A DNA stretch of 16,231 nucleotides from an uncultured Pedobacter sp. (lineage in GTDB: Bacteria > Bacteroidota > Bacteroidia > Sphingobacteriales > Sphingobacteriaceae), in NCBI RefSeq assembly GCF_946479715.1, contig NZ_CAMLHF010000127.1, positions 1-16,231 of the forward strand. Reading direction: 5' to 3'. The position numbers and the translations under genes were made by a program. The notes under the pieces were generated by a model, which worked only from the letters and a program-made list of their open reading frames with translations, made no database searches and had not been told where the DNA came from. Shown here one piece after another: positions 1-7,838 of the stretch (its first letter is position 1; each line of letters begins with the position of its first letter).

Positions 1-617
1 CTATCATCACATAAATGTGTAGCATCTAAAATAATTTTCAAACGCTCCATTTCCTTAAGCAACTCCTGTCCTTTCGGCCCCATATATCCGGTTGCATCCG
101 TACCCTGCGCATACCTTCCAGGACCATAATGAGCTGGACCAACAGCTCTTAAACCATTTTGATAAGCTTTTTCTAAATGTCCAATGGTTACAATAGAATC
201 AGCACCTTCAAGACTTAGAATATAGCCAATTGGTTTTTCAGCATCCGCGGTATCAGCAGCCCATAAAGCAAGGTGCTTTTCCAAACCGGCCAAATCGGTA
301 ATCTGAACCATCTCCCCTGCCTCTTCCATAGCTTTATACCATGCAAGCTGACCTTGGGTTTGCGCCCATGCCTGCGCCGGCGAGTGCCATCCAGGCAATT
401 TATTCCCTGGTGCTACATATCGGGCAATCTGGGTAGCTACAACGAGTCCGATTTTACCTTTTCTAAGTTCGGGTAACGAGACAACCGCTTTTGTCCTATC
501 CGGCTTATCAGTTAATCCCTCCTCCCTTGCATTGATCGAAGAAACAGGCAAAGTCAAATCACGATTCCACTCCAAAGCATTCATGCTTAAATCCAAATGT
601 GCATCAATTGTAAACAT
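1..617 (-). CDS. Membrane dipeptidase, peptidase family M19 (partial, 3' end missing)
   Basis: Reading from the ATG at 617 gives 205 open codons running off the window start, so only the N-terminal part is present (M19 proteins are usually 330-400 residues). It resembles the renal dipeptidase family, zinc enzymes that cleave dipeptides, often with a D-residue at the C-terminal position. Seen: the HxD metal pair (H7, D9 in DAHLDLS), the likely bridging metal ligand E137 in SLEGAD, the GLRAVGPAHYG region near 156-166 in place of the usual GLRxxxLTH, and ILDATH ending at H201, matching the conserved DxSH region. There is no signal peptide, so it is probably cytoplasmic. The start lies 3 bp past the stop of the D-serine dehydratase-like gene, making it the fourth operon gene. 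Inferred role: releasing D-amino acids from imported dipeptides. The family is fairly secure; the substrate is not. Confidence 0.85.
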   Translation of the reverse strand, partial: MFTIDAHLDLSMNALEWNRDLTLPVSSINAREEGLTDKPDRTKAVVSLPELRKGKIGLVVATQIARYVAPGNKLPGWHSPAQAWAQTQGQLAWYKAMEEAGEMVQITDLAGLEKHLALWAADTADAEKPIGYILSLEGADSIVTIGHLEKAYQNGLRAVGPAHYGPGRYAQGTDATGYMGPKGQELLKEMERLKIILDATHLCDD

Positions 618-620
618 AGG

Positions 621-1754
621 TTATATATTAATCTTTCTATTTCTTGAAACAATGGCCCATTCGCCGGTAATTTTATAGTCTATAACCGTTGCTGCACGGT
701 CATATAAGGCAACAGTTGGACAAATATGAATTGGCAATCCATACAAAACATCTCCTATTTTAAAACCATGCCCCTTAGCCATTTCCAATACCAGATGCTC
801 TTCGCTCTGACTTATTATTTTGGCATCCGGAGCATTCAAAAATGACACTCTTTTAGTAAGCTCATTTTCTGCAGCTACAGCTTTATGCCCTAAATCCAGA
901 CTTACTTTAGTTTCATCCGGTAAAGAGATTACCCGACTTATAAGCACCGCCGCAATTGAATACTCCTGCTCTTCAAAAGAGTTCTGATACCCTTTATCCC
1001 ATAGAATGAACGTGCCTGGGCTACATTCTACTTCAGGTTGCTCCGCATAAAAAGGATAAGTTGGTGTACCACCACCTACAATAACCGGCACAGGCAAACC
1101 ATTGGCTGTAATGCTATCTTTTAAGTTTTTAATTAAATTCCAGCCAACCTGCCACTTTTCTCTTCTTTGCGATAACGAAACGTCATGGATATGACCATCA
1201 TAGCCATGCAAACCTATAGCATTTATTCCCTCAGAAATATGCATTTTCTGGTAAAGCGCCAGAGCCTTTTCGTCTGGTAAAATACCTGTTCGGTTCATCC
1301 CTAAATTCAAATCCAGAAACAAATTGATTTCCAAACCTGATTCAACTGCAGCTTCCGAAAGTTCATTTAATGATTGCTCATTATCAACCAGACACGAAAA
1401 TCGTGTTAGCGGAAAAGCTTTTATAAGCGATATATACCTTTTAACTTTTGGGCCAACAGGCTGATAGGCCAGCAGAACATCGGTAGCACCACAAAGGGCT
1501 AACATCTCTGCCTCTGCAATGGTAGCGCATTTAAACTTAGCTATTCCGGCATTTATCATTAACAACGTAACCTCACTGGATTTATGCGTCTTTACATGAG
1601 GGCGCAATCTGCTAACAGAATCAATGCTGGCTTTTAACTGAGTAATGTTATCTGCAATACGATCGGGATAAAAGACCAATGCCGGTGAGTCAAGTTCACT
1701 CACATTGTCAATCTCGAACCAATACCGGTTTGTTAGTTTTTTAGGGTTATTCAT
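621..1754 (-). CDS. D-serine dehydratase / D-threonine aldolase-like PLP enzyme (fold type III)
   Basis: This 377-residue alanine-racemase-fold enzyme acts on D-3-hydroxy amino acids. The PLP lysine is K55 in RPHVKTHK. The C-terminal metal site reads PIHICPT, giving H343 and C345. Eukaryotic D-serine dehydratases bind their metal through His and Cys at these positions, while D-threonine aldolases use His and Asp, so dehydration of D-serine to pyruvate and ammonia is the better guess. The glycine-rich phosphate-binding stretch VIVGGGTPT is present. I chose the ATG at 1752-1754, which overlaps the last 8 bases of the RidA gene and suggests translational coupling. An in-frame ATG at 1775 would add seven residues of no family likeness. 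The neighbours (DsdX-type permease, RidA, M19 dipeptidase) fit D-amino acid breakdown. The family is confident; the exact reaction is inferred and a D-threonine aldolase remains possible. Confidence 0.85.
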   Translation of the reverse strand: MNNPKKLTNRYWFEIDNVSELDSPALVFYPDRIADNITQLKASIDSVSRLRPHVKTHKSSEVTLLMINAGIAKFKCATIAEAEMLALCGATDVLLAYQPVGPKVKRYISLIKAFPLTRFSCLVDNEQSLNELSEAAVESGLEINLFLDLNLGMNRTGILPDEKALALYQKMHISEGINAIGLHGYDGHIHDVSLSQRREKWQVGWNLIKNLKDSITANGLPVPVIVGGGTPTYPFYAEQPEVECSPGTFILWDKGYQNSFEEQEYSIAAVLISRVISLPDETKVSLDLGHKAVAAENELTKRVSFLNAPDAKIISQSEEHLVLEMAKGHGFKIGDVLYGLPIHICPTVALYDRAATVIDYKITGEWAIVSRNRKINI

Positions 1755-2220
1755 GAAGTTCGAATAAAGCTTCAATCTCTACAGGGATATTATCGGGCAA
1801 CGATCCAAAACCTACTGCACTTCTGGTGCCTATACCGTTTTCTTCTCCCCAAACCTGAGCAAAAAGTTCGCTGCAACCGTTAATTACGAAAGGGTGCCTT
1901 TCGAAATCTGGCGTACAGTTTACCATCCCTAAAACTTTGATTACTCTTTTTACACGGTTTAAGCTGCCTAAATTTGTTTTTATGGTTGATAACATGGTTA
2001 ACCCTACTTGTCTTGCAGCAAGTTTACCTTCTTCTTTATCAAATTCAACACCCACACGCCCGATTATCAAGCTTTTATCATCTCTAACAGGCCCATGCCC
2101 AGATAAATAAAGATACTTTCCATCAATCAAAAAAGGTTTATAAACACCCAAAGGCGTTGGCGCCGGAGGCAATGTTAATCCTAATTTTTCAAACTGTTCA
2201 TCTGCATTAAAAGTTCCCAT
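1747..2220 (-). CDS. RidA/YjgF/YER057c/UK114-family protein (probable enamine/imine deaminase)
   Basis: This 157-residue protein belongs to the longer branch of the Rid family (YjgF-like, about 150 residues against 128 for E. coli RidA). RidA proteins speed hydrolysis of reactive 2-aminoacrylate and related imines to keto acids. The arginine that holds the substrate carboxylate is R133 in GTRSAVGFGSLP, and E148 in PVEIEALFELH sits exactly 15 residues later, the same spacing as R105/E120 in E. coli RidA. The open frame extends to 2301, but those 27 extra codons overlap the permease gene and show no family resemblance, so I start at the ATG at 2218-2220, 8 bp after the permease stop. Its 3' end overlaps the PLP enzyme gene by 8 bp. 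Beside a D-serine dehydratase-like gene, its likely job is clearing 2-aminoacrylate. Confidence 0.87.
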   Translation of the reverse strand: MGTFNADEQFEKLGLTLPPAPTPLGVYKPFLIDGKYLYLSGHGPVRDDKSLIIGRVGVEFDKEEGKLAARQVGLTMLSTIKTNLGSLNRVKRVIKVLGMVNCTPDFERHPFVINGCSELFAQVWGEENGIGTRSAVGFGSLPDNIPVEIEALFELHE

Positions 2221-2228
2221 ATCTATAT

Positions 2229-3542
2229 TTAAATAATTTGATTTAATAAAAGTACACCCGCCAATCCCACAATTCCTACTATTGATTCCATTACGGCCCA
2301 CGATTTAAAGGTATCTTTCATACTTAAGTTAAAGTACTCTTTAAACATCCAGAATCCGGAATCGTTTACGTGCGAGAACATTAAACTGCCTGCACCTACC
2401 GCCAAAACCATTAAGTTAGGATCTGTGTTAGACGACACCATCAAAGGTAAAATAATCCCCGCAGTTGTCAAGCCTGCTACCGTTGCAGAACCTACACAAA
2501 AACGAATAATTGCGGCAATTAACCAGCCTAAAAATAAAGGCTGCATATCCATATCTTTTAAAAGCACTGCTATTTGTCCGCTTACCCCACTATCTACCAA
2601 AACTTGCTTTAATGCGCCAGATCCGCCAATAATTAACAATATCATGGCAACATCTTTGATTGCTTCGCCATAGATATTCATGATGTCTCCCATTTTCTTG
2701 CCCTGAAAAATACCTAGCGAAAATGTTGCGACAAACAATGCAACAAGCATGGCGATTGTCGGGCTCCCTGCAAAAGCAAAGAAACTTGATACAGCTGGAT
2801 TCTGATTTTCTGAAAATGTAAATACTGTAGCGCCAATCAACAGTAAAACAGGAAGTAAAGCCGTAAAAAAGCTATTAAATGCTCCAGGCAATTCTTCTTC
2901 GGGCATATCGGCAGGAACAAATGATGCCAATGGTTTTGATGGTATGGCTTTAAGCGTTCTCGAAAACAATGGTCCCCCTATAATGATGGCGGGTACAGCT
3001 ACAATTAATCCGTACAATAACGTTAAACCCATATTGGCCTTAAACTGAATAACCAGGGCGGATGGCGAAGGATGCGGTGGTAAAAACCCGTGAGTAACTG
3101 ATAAAGCAGCGAGCATTGGTAAACCAATGTAAATAACAGGCAACTTATACTTGTAGACAATAGAAAAAATCAACGGAACCATTAACACAAAACCTATCCC
3201 GTAAAACAATGGAATACCGATTAGGAACCCGGTAGTAACTACTCCCCATTGTATATATTTCTCTCCGCAAAAATTCATCATAGAGGATGCAATTCTTTGC
3301 GCTGCGCCACTTTGGGCCACAAGTTTACCCAACATTGCCCCCACAGTAATGATTACTACCAACGAGCCTAAAACATCTCCAATTCCCTTTTCAACCGAGG
3401 CTGTAACCTTATTAAGCGGAATGCCCAGTAAAATACCGGCAAGTATAGATACAATTAGAAATGCAACAAATGCATTGACCTTAAATGCTGAAACTAAAAC
3501 AATCAGAAATAGGATACACAATAGGACGATTAGGATGGTCAT
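2229..3542 (-). CDS. GntP-family permease (gluconate/D-serine:H+ symporter type, DsdX-like)
   Basis: This 437-residue integral membrane protein has about a dozen hydrophobic segments, a normal length for the GntP family (GntT, GntP, DsdX; about 440-450 residues). Family-like stretches include the N-terminal VEKGIGDVLGSLVVIITVGA, the LGKLVAQSGAAQRIA segment, the HGFLPPHPSP motif around residue 150 and the late SHVNDSGFWMFKEYFNLS motif, all hallmarks of the family. Members carry gluconate or related sugar acids, or D-serine (E. coli DsdX), and cannot be told apart safely by eye. Being first in an operon with RidA and a D-serine dehydratase-like enzyme points to D-serine or a related D-amino acid rather than gluconate; no gluconate kinase is visible. 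Transcription should start in the 83-bp gap shared with the divergent DUF1080 gene. Confidence 0.9.
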   Translation of the reverse strand: MTILIVLLCILFLIVLVSAFKVNAFVAFLIVSILAGILLGIPLNKVTASVEKGIGDVLGSLVVIITVGAMLGKLVAQSGAAQRIASSMMNFCGEKYIQWGVVTTGFLIGIPLFYGIGFVLMVPLIFSIVYKYKLPVIYIGLPMLAALSVTHGFLPPHPSPSALVIQFKANMGLTLLYGLIVAVPAIIIGGPLFSRTLKAIPSKPLASFVPADMPEEELPGAFNSFFTALLPVLLLIGATVFTFSENQNPAVSSFFAFAGSPTIAMLVALFVATFSLGIFQGKKMGDIMNIYGEAIKDVAMILLIIGGSGALKQVLVDSGVSGQIAVLLKDMDMQPLFLGWLIAAIIRFCVGSATVAGLTTAGIILPLMVSSNTDPNLMVLAVGAGSLMFSHVNDSGFWMFKEYFNLSMKDTFKSWAVMESIVGIVGLAGVLLLNQII

Positions 3543-3625
3543 ACTTTCATATTTTATTTGGAAAACACAAAATAGAAAAAAAAGCGAGTTGCTAAAAGTA
3601 TTTCTATATTAGTATTACAATAAAC
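3543..3625. promoter_or_regulatory. Divergent promoter region, D-amino acid operon / DUF1080 gene
   Basis: This AT-rich 83-bp gap must drive both the minus-strand operon and the plus-strand DUF1080 gene. On the minus strand TATTTTG (plus positions 3568-3574) is one base short of the Bacteroidota -7 consensus TAnnTTTG and lies 25 bp before the permease ATG. On the plus strand TATATTAG (3605-3612) is a weaker match. I see no clear -33 TTG at good spacing for either and no obvious operator palindrome. The role is assigned from position; the individual elements are tentative. Confidence 0.4.
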
Positions 3626-4324
3626 ATGAAAAAAAACCTAACCAAATCACTCATTGCGCTGGCTTTAATTTTAAGCTCGGTTGCTTCATTTGCTCAATCA
3701 AAGAGCTTATTTAATGGTAAAGACCTAACGGGATGGCATGCAGATGTCCCTGAAATGGACAAAGATTCCAATGCCCGGATGCCTTTTATAATTCGCAACG
3801 GCTTACTGGTAAGTTTGGGAACTCCAGGAGGTCACCTGATTACTGATGCTACTTATAAAAACTACCGATTGGAGGTACAATATCGCTTTGCCGCAAAACC
3901 GGGCAATTGTGGTGTGCTTGTGCATGCCTCTACCCCACGGGCACTTTACGATATGTTCCCAAAATCGATAGAAGTACAAATGCAGCATACCATGGCCGGT
4001 GATTTTTGGTGCATACAGGAAGACATTACTGTTCCTGATATGGAAACAAGACGTGGTCCAAAAGAAAACTGGGGCGTTAATAGCGATAAGCTTAGAAGAA
4101 TAAAAAGATTGGTTCAGGATGTTGAAAAGCCTGTAGGAGAGTGGAATAAAATGGTTATCGAATGTTTGGGTGATCAGGTAAAGGTATGGGTTAATGACGT
4201 TTTTGTAAACCATGGAACCAATTGCACAGTAAGTAGCGGCAATATTGCATTGCAGGCAGAAGGCTCTGAAGTAGAGTTTAGAAAAGTGGTATTGGAGCCG
4301 ATTAAAAAATTAACGGTAAAATAG
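3626..4324 (+). CDS. Secreted DUF1080 / 3-keto-disaccharide hydrolase domain protein
   Basis: This 232-residue protein has a clear Sec signal peptide (MKKN, then a hydrophobic core LIALALILSS, cleaved near ASFA-Q at residues 23-24). There is no lipobox cysteine, so it should be periplasmic or secreted. The mature part opens with LFNGKDLTGW (28-37), the signature start of the DUF1080 domain (Pfam PF06439), a concanavalin/LamG-like beta-sandwich abundant in Bacteroidota and Planctomycetota. Middle segments such as NYRLEVQYRF, GNCGVLVHAS, EVQMQH, and the C-terminal SGNIALQAEGSEVEFRKVVLEPI are typical. Some members hydrolyse 3-keto-glycosides; others have no known activity. It is a single-domain protein of ordinary length. 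It is transcribed away from the D-amino acid operon and a functional link is not evident. The family is confident; the substrate is unknown. Confidence 0.9.
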   Translation: MKKNLTKSLIALALILSSVASFAQSKSLFNGKDLTGWHADVPEMDKDSNARMPFIIRNGLLVSLGTPGGHLITDATYKNYRLEVQYRFAAKPGNCGVLVHASTPRALYDMFPKSIEVQMQHTMAGDFWCIQEDITVPDMETRRGPKENWGVNSDKLRRIKRLVQDVEKPVGEWNKMVIECLGDQVKVWVNDVFVNHGTNCTVSSGNIALQAEGSEVEFRKVVLEPIKKLTVK

Positions 4325-4348
4325 CCATTCTACTCTAAGGCTGGAATC

Positions 4349-4376
4349 TTTTGCCCGCTTCGCTAAATGGGCAAAA
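4349..4376 (+). terminator. Candidate intrinsic terminator after the DUF1080 gene
   Basis: A perfect 8-bp stem, TTTTGCCC (4349-4356) pairing with GGGCAAAA (4369-4376), with a 12-base loop starts 24 bases after the DUF1080 stop codon. It is followed only by a short TTT, so it is a modest terminator. The A/T flanks would let it work from either strand. Confidence 0.5.
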
Positions 4377-4438
4377 TTTCCTAGGCCTTTTCGCAGAAAG
4401 TCGATTTTAAGTAAAGCGAGTGGACTAAGACAATCGTT

Positions 4439-4474
4439 CGTTTTAGAATGTTCCGAAGTGAGTGTTCTAAAGCG
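4439..4474. repeat. Stem-loop in the DUF1080-alaS gap
   Basis: CGTTTTAGAAT (4439-4449) can pair with GTTCTAAAGCG (4464-4474) over 11 positions with two G-U wobbles, leaving a 14-base loop. It lies 19 bp before the larger perfect palindrome and may be part of the same composite intergenic element. No coding sequence is credible here. Confidence 0.5.
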
Positions 4475-4493
4475 GTCGTTCTGGAACTGTCGT

Positions 4494-4581
4494 CATCTCG
4501 ACGATAGGAGAGATCTTTTGTTTATGCAAATTTGCTTTGCAGCTACTTTGTGATAAAGAGATCTCTCCTATCGTCGAGATG
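4494..4581. repeat. Large perfect inverted repeat between convergent genes (REP-like palindrome)
   Basis: The 23 bases at 4494-4516 (beginning CATCTCGACGATAGG) are the exact reverse complement of 4559-4581. A wobble pair and two A-T pairs extend the stem inward, and the loop is about 40 bases. The loop contains the small palindrome GCAAATTTGC (4526-4535). The right arm starts 17 bp past the alaS stop, so in alaS mRNA the structure forms directly after the coding region and could act as a terminator or 3' stabiliser. The motif CATCTCGAC...GGAGAGATC resembles dispersed intergenic palindromes I recall from Pedobacter-like genomes. That resemblance is memory rather than something shown here, since only one copy is visible. 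Confidence 0.85.
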
Positions 4582-4598
4582 ATGAGGGTTTTAAATAA

Positions 4599-7298
4599 CT
4601 AACTGATCAATGATTCAGCCTTAGTTAAAACAGCGGCTAAACCATCTTTATTCTTTCCTCCGGCTGTAGCGTAGAAAGGCTGTCCGCCGCCCCCGCCTTG
4701 TATATCTTTTGCTAATTCTCTGACTATATTAGAAGCATTAAGGCCTTTATCTTTAACCAAACTCTCTGATAACATTACTGTAATTCCAGGTTTATCATCA
4801 ATTAAGGTAGTAAACACAAGGAACAGATCATCAACCAGATCCTTAACTGAAAATGCTAAGTTTTTAACTGCTTCGGCATTTGGCAGATCAACATGAGTTG
4901 CGATCAGATTAATGCCATTAATGGTCTTAAGGTGATGTACAATTTCATGCTTAAGATTTGCAGCTTGTTCGCCAACAGCCTTGTCAGCATCTTTTTTAAG
5001 CTTTGCATTTTCTTCGATAAGTGCAGCAACAGCAGCTTTAAGGTCTTTATTTCCTTTTAATAACGACCTTAGCTCATTTAATTCTTTGTTCTGATCTAAA
5101 ATAAATGCCTCAGCCTTATCTGCTGTAATCGCCTCTATCCTTCTTACACCGGCAGCAACAGCACTTTCAGATGTGATTTTAAAATAACCGATCTGACCCG
5201 TTGCCTGCACGTGTGTACCACCACAAAGCTCTTTAGAATAGTGATCATCAAAAGTGATGATACGTACTAAATCTCCATACTTCTCACCAAATAAAGCAGT
5301 TACACCGCTCGAAATAGCCTGATCATATGGAACATATCTTTGCTCCTTTAAAGGAATATTTTCTCTTACTTTCTGATTAACCAGGTGCTCAATTTGAGCC
5401 AATTCCTCATCGGTAACTTTTGCAAAATGCGAAAAGTCGAAACGTAGGTAGTCAGGATTTACCAATGAACCTTTTTGATTCACGTGCGATCCCAATACTT
5501 TCTTCAATGCAGCATGCAGCAAATGTGTAGCACTATGGTTATCCTGAGATAGCAAACGTTTATCTTCATCAATAACAGCCCAAAACTGACCGTCAACATC
5601 TTCAGGTAAAGTATCGGTATAATGTACAATTACCCCGTTTTCTTTCTTGGTATCGGTTATTTCAACAAAGAAAAGACGACTATGATCTTCTAAACGACCT
5701 GTATCACCTACCTGGCCACCACTTTCAGCATAAAAAGGTGTTTTACTCAACACAATCTGATACTGGTCTTTACCCTTTGCACTAACCTTACGGTACTTTA
5801 CAATCTCAGTTTCAGCCTCAGAATCGTCATACCCCACAAATTCAACCTCAAGATCAGGATTTACCACAACCCAGTCTCCGGTATCAACTGCAGTAGCTGC
5901 ACGAGAACGCTCTTTTTGTTTTAAAAGCGCCTTGTTATATTCTTCCATATCAACAGTCCAGCGTTGTTCTCTGGCCATCAATTCAGTTAAATCTATCGGA
6001 AACCCATAGGTATCATTCAGTTCAAAAGCAAACTCACCTGAAATCACCATCTGGTCTTTCAATATGCTGTAAACCCATGGATCATCAAATCTTTTCTCAA
6101 GCTCAATAGCATTCTCTGCCATTAATACTTCGCCTTGCTTTTTAGTATAATTATCAAAGCGTTGGATACCTGTAGCTAAAGTTCTTAAGAAAGAGATTTC
6201 CTCTTCTAAAACTACCTTTTGCACAAAATCCTGCTGCATCGAAAGCTCATCAAAAACGCCTTTAAATTGCTCAGCCAACACAGGCACCAGCTGATTTAAA
6301 AACGGATCTTTAAGGTTAAGGAAAGTATAAGCATACCTAACCGCGCGACGTAAAATACGACGGATCACATATCCGGCTTTATTATTAGAAGGCAACTGTC
6401 CATCGGCAATTACAAACGAAATGGCGCGAATATGATCAGCCATCACACGCATAGCGATATCCGTTTTTTCGTCTACACCGTAATCAATCCCGGCATGTTT
6501 AGCAATGAATTGAATTAAAGGTTGAAAAACATCAGTATCATAGTTTGAAGATTTTCCCTGCAATACGCGAACTAAACGCTCAAAACCCATCCCAGTATCT
6601 ACATGCTGGGCAGGAAGCGGTTGTAGCGAACCATCTTTTAAACGGTTAAACTGCATAAATACGTTGTTCCATATCTCAATAACCTGAGGATGGTCGGCAT
6701 TTACCAGTGATTTACCTTCGACAGCTTTACGTTCGTCATCCGGTCTGCAATCAACGTGGATTTCAGAGCATGGACCACATGGGCCCGTATCACCCATTTC
6801 CCAAAAATTATCCTTTTTATTCCCTAAAATAATCCGGTCTTCAGGAACATATTGCTTCCAAAGCTCGTAAGCCTCGGTATCCCTTGGCAAACCTTCTTTT
6901 TCATCTCCTTCAAAAATGGAAACGTATAATTTATCTTTTGGAATTTTATAAACCTCTGTTAACAGCTCCCAGCTCCAGGCAATTGCTTCTTTCTTAAAAT
7001 AGTCGCCAAAGCTCCAGTTTCCAAGCATTTCGAACATGGTATGGTGGTAGGTATCTATCCCTACTTCTTCCAAATCATTATGTTTTCCAGATACACGCAA
7101 GCAACGTTGGGTATCAGTTACTCTTGGATATTTTATTGGGGCTTCTCCTAAAAACAAATCCTTAAATTGATTCATTCCCGCATTGGTAAACATTAATGTG
7201 GGGTCGTTTTTAACTACAATAGGTGCCGATGAAACAATATGATGTTGTTTTGATTCGAAAAATTTTAAGTATGCCTGTCTGATTTCCTTAGCTGTCAT
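4599..7298 (-). CDS. alaS: Alanine--tRNA ligase (alanyl-tRNA synthetase)
   Basis: This 899-residue class II aminoacyl-tRNA synthetase charges tRNA-Ala in the cytoplasm. The N-terminal catalytic core starts with [19 protein letters not shown] and holds [16 protein letters not shown], the motif 2 region with [18 protein letters not shown], and motif 3 in [21 protein letters not shown]. The editing domain carries the zinc-binding HxxxH (H588 and H592, in [12 protein letters not shown]) and CxxxH (C692 and H696, in CGGTHV). The C-Ala domain ends with the glycine run [14 protein letters not shown]. Length is slightly above the usual 860-880 and nothing is missing. The start ATG is preceded by the purine-rich AGAAGG. 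It is divergent from the MerR gene and convergent with the DUF1080 gene. Confidence 0.98.
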   Translation of the reverse strand: MTAKEIRQAYLKFFESKQHHIVSSAPIVVKNDPTLMFTNAGMNQFKDLFLGEAPIKYPRVTDTQRCLRVSGKHNDLEEVGIDTYHHTMFEMLGNWSFGDYFKKEAIAWSWELLTEVYKIPKDKLYVSIFEGDEKEGLPRDTEAYELWKQYVPEDRIILGNKKDNFWEMGDTGPCGPCSEIHVDCRPDDERKAVEGKSLVNADHPQVIEIWNNVFMQFNRLKDGSLQPLPAQHVDTGMGFERLVRVLQGKSSNYDTDVFQPLIQFIAKHAGIDYGVDEKTDIAMRVMADHIRAISFVIADGQLPSNNKAGYVIRRILRRAVRYAYTFLNLKDPFLNQLVPVLAEQFKGVFDELSMQQDFVQKVVLEEEISFLRTLATGIQRFDNYTKKQGEVLMAENAIELEKRFDDPWVYSILKDQMVISGEFAFELNDTYGFPIDLTELMAREQRWTVDMEEYNKALLKQKERSRAATAVDTGDWVVVNPDLEVEFVGYDDSEAETEIVKYRKVSAKGKDQYQIVLSKTPFYAESGGQVGDTGRLEDHSRLFFVEITDTKKENGVIVHYTDTLPEDVDGQFWAVIDEDKRLLSQDNHSATHLLHAALKKVLGSHVNQKGSLVNPDYLRFDFSHFAKVTDEELAQIEHLVNQKVRENIPLKEQRYVPYDQAISSGVTALFGEKYGDLVRIITFDDHYSKELCGGTHVQATGQIGYFKITSESAVAAGVRRIEAITADKAEAFILDQNKELNELRSLLKGNKDLKAAVAALIEENAKLKKDADKAVGEQAANLKHEIVHHLKTINGINLIATHVDLPNAEAVKNLAFSVKDLVDDLFLVFTTLIDDKPGITVMLSESLVKDKGLNASNIVRELAKDIQGGGGGQPFYATAGGKNKDGLAAVLTKAESLIS

Positions 7299-7317
7299 CC
7301 TTCTCTTGATTTTGGAA

Positions 7318-7325
7318 CAAACTTA
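7318..7325 (-). promoter_or_regulatory. Candidate alaS -7 promoter element
   Basis: On the minus strand these bases read TAAGTTTG, a full match to the Bacteroidota -7 consensus TAnnTTTG. It ends 19 bp before the alaS ATG, predicting a short leader of roughly 12 bases. No good -33 TTG is seen at the usual 19-21 bp spacing, so the call rests on the -7 box and its position. Confidence 0.5.
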
Positions 7326-7365
7326 GATAAAAAAATAACCTCTATCGAGGAAAATTGAAATTTTA

Positions 7366-7398
7366 TTGTTGGATTCTACTAAAATCCCCCTACATTTG
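7366..7398 (+). promoter_or_regulatory. Candidate promoter of the MerR-family gene
   Basis: TACATTTG at 7391-7398 matches the Bacteroidota -7 consensus TAnnTTTG in full, and GTTG ending at 7371 supplies a -33 element with 19 bp between them, the expected spacing. Transcription would start near 7405, leaving a leader of about 40 bases before the ATG at 7446. Confidence 0.6.
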
Positions 7399-7445
7399 AA
7401 TACTTTAAATAAAAGCTGTAAAACACTAATAATCAACACTAAAGT

Positions 7446-7781
7446 ATGCCTTACAAAGAACGGGAAATCAATAAAATGTACTATACGATGGGTGAGGTAA
7501 CCGAAATGTTTGGTGTAAATGCATCCCAAATCCGATTTTACGAAAAGGAATTTGACGTATTGCAACCTAAAAAAAATAAAAAAGGAAACCGTCTTTTTAC
7601 TCCGGAAGATATTGAAAATTTAAAGATCATTTTTCATCTGGTAGAAGATAAAGGTTTCACTTTAAAGGGTGCAAAAGATCATCTGAAAAACAATACTTCT
7701 GAAGTTAAAGAAAATCAAAAGATCATTGACTCGCTTGAGAAATTAAAAGATTTCTTACTGAAATTGAACGACCAGATTTAA
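7446..7781 (+). CDS. MerR-family transcriptional regulator (short Bacteroidota type)
   Basis: This 111-residue DNA-binding protein has a MerR winged helix-turn-helix at about residues 11-80: YYTMGEVTEMFGVNASQIRFYEKEF is helix-turn-helix plus the RFYE signature, and GNRLFTPEDIENLKIIFHLVEDKGFTLKGAKDHL is the wing and following helices. A short charged helix (about 85-111) probably forms the antiparallel dimer coiled coil. There is no C-terminal effector domain and there are no metal-binding cysteines, so the signal it senses, if any, cannot be read. The first ATG is kept because the leading MPYKEREI looks native to this class; an ATG at residue 11 is the alternative. The target is unknown. The divergent alaS or the downstream competence-like genes are only positional candidates. 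Confidence 0.9.
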   Translation: MPYKEREINKMYYTMGEVTEMFGVNASQIRFYEKEFDVLQPKKNKKGNRLFTPEDIENLKIIFHLVEDKGFTLKGAKDHLKNNTSEVKENQKIIDSLEKLKDFLLKLNDQI

Positions 7782-7838
7782 TTATCGGCATCTATTTTCA
7801 CTTATCCGGTTAATTACTTTTTTTATTAAAAAAATTTA

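Noticed and set aside
1755..1775. Upstream ATG adding seven residues (MKLYSNF) to the D-serine dehydratase-like protein.
   Set aside because: It is possible, but the extra residues overlap RidA coding further; the ATG at 1752-1754 gives the tight 8-bp overlap typical of coupled genes.
2221..2301. N-terminal extension of the RidA open frame (27 codons from an ATG at 2301).
   Set aside because: It overlaps the end of the permease gene and its sequence has no Rid-family character; the internal ATG at 2218-2220 gives a normal family length.
3803..4213. A 136-codon open frame on the strand opposite the DUF1080 gene.
   Set aside because: It lies wholly inside a gene with clear family motifs and a signal peptide, and its translation has no recognisable domain.
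7818..7834. Seven T followed by ATT and seven A just before the helix-hairpin-helix gene, looking like a hairpin.
   Set aside because: The stem is A/T only and very weak; it is more likely part of an AT-rich leader than a terminator.
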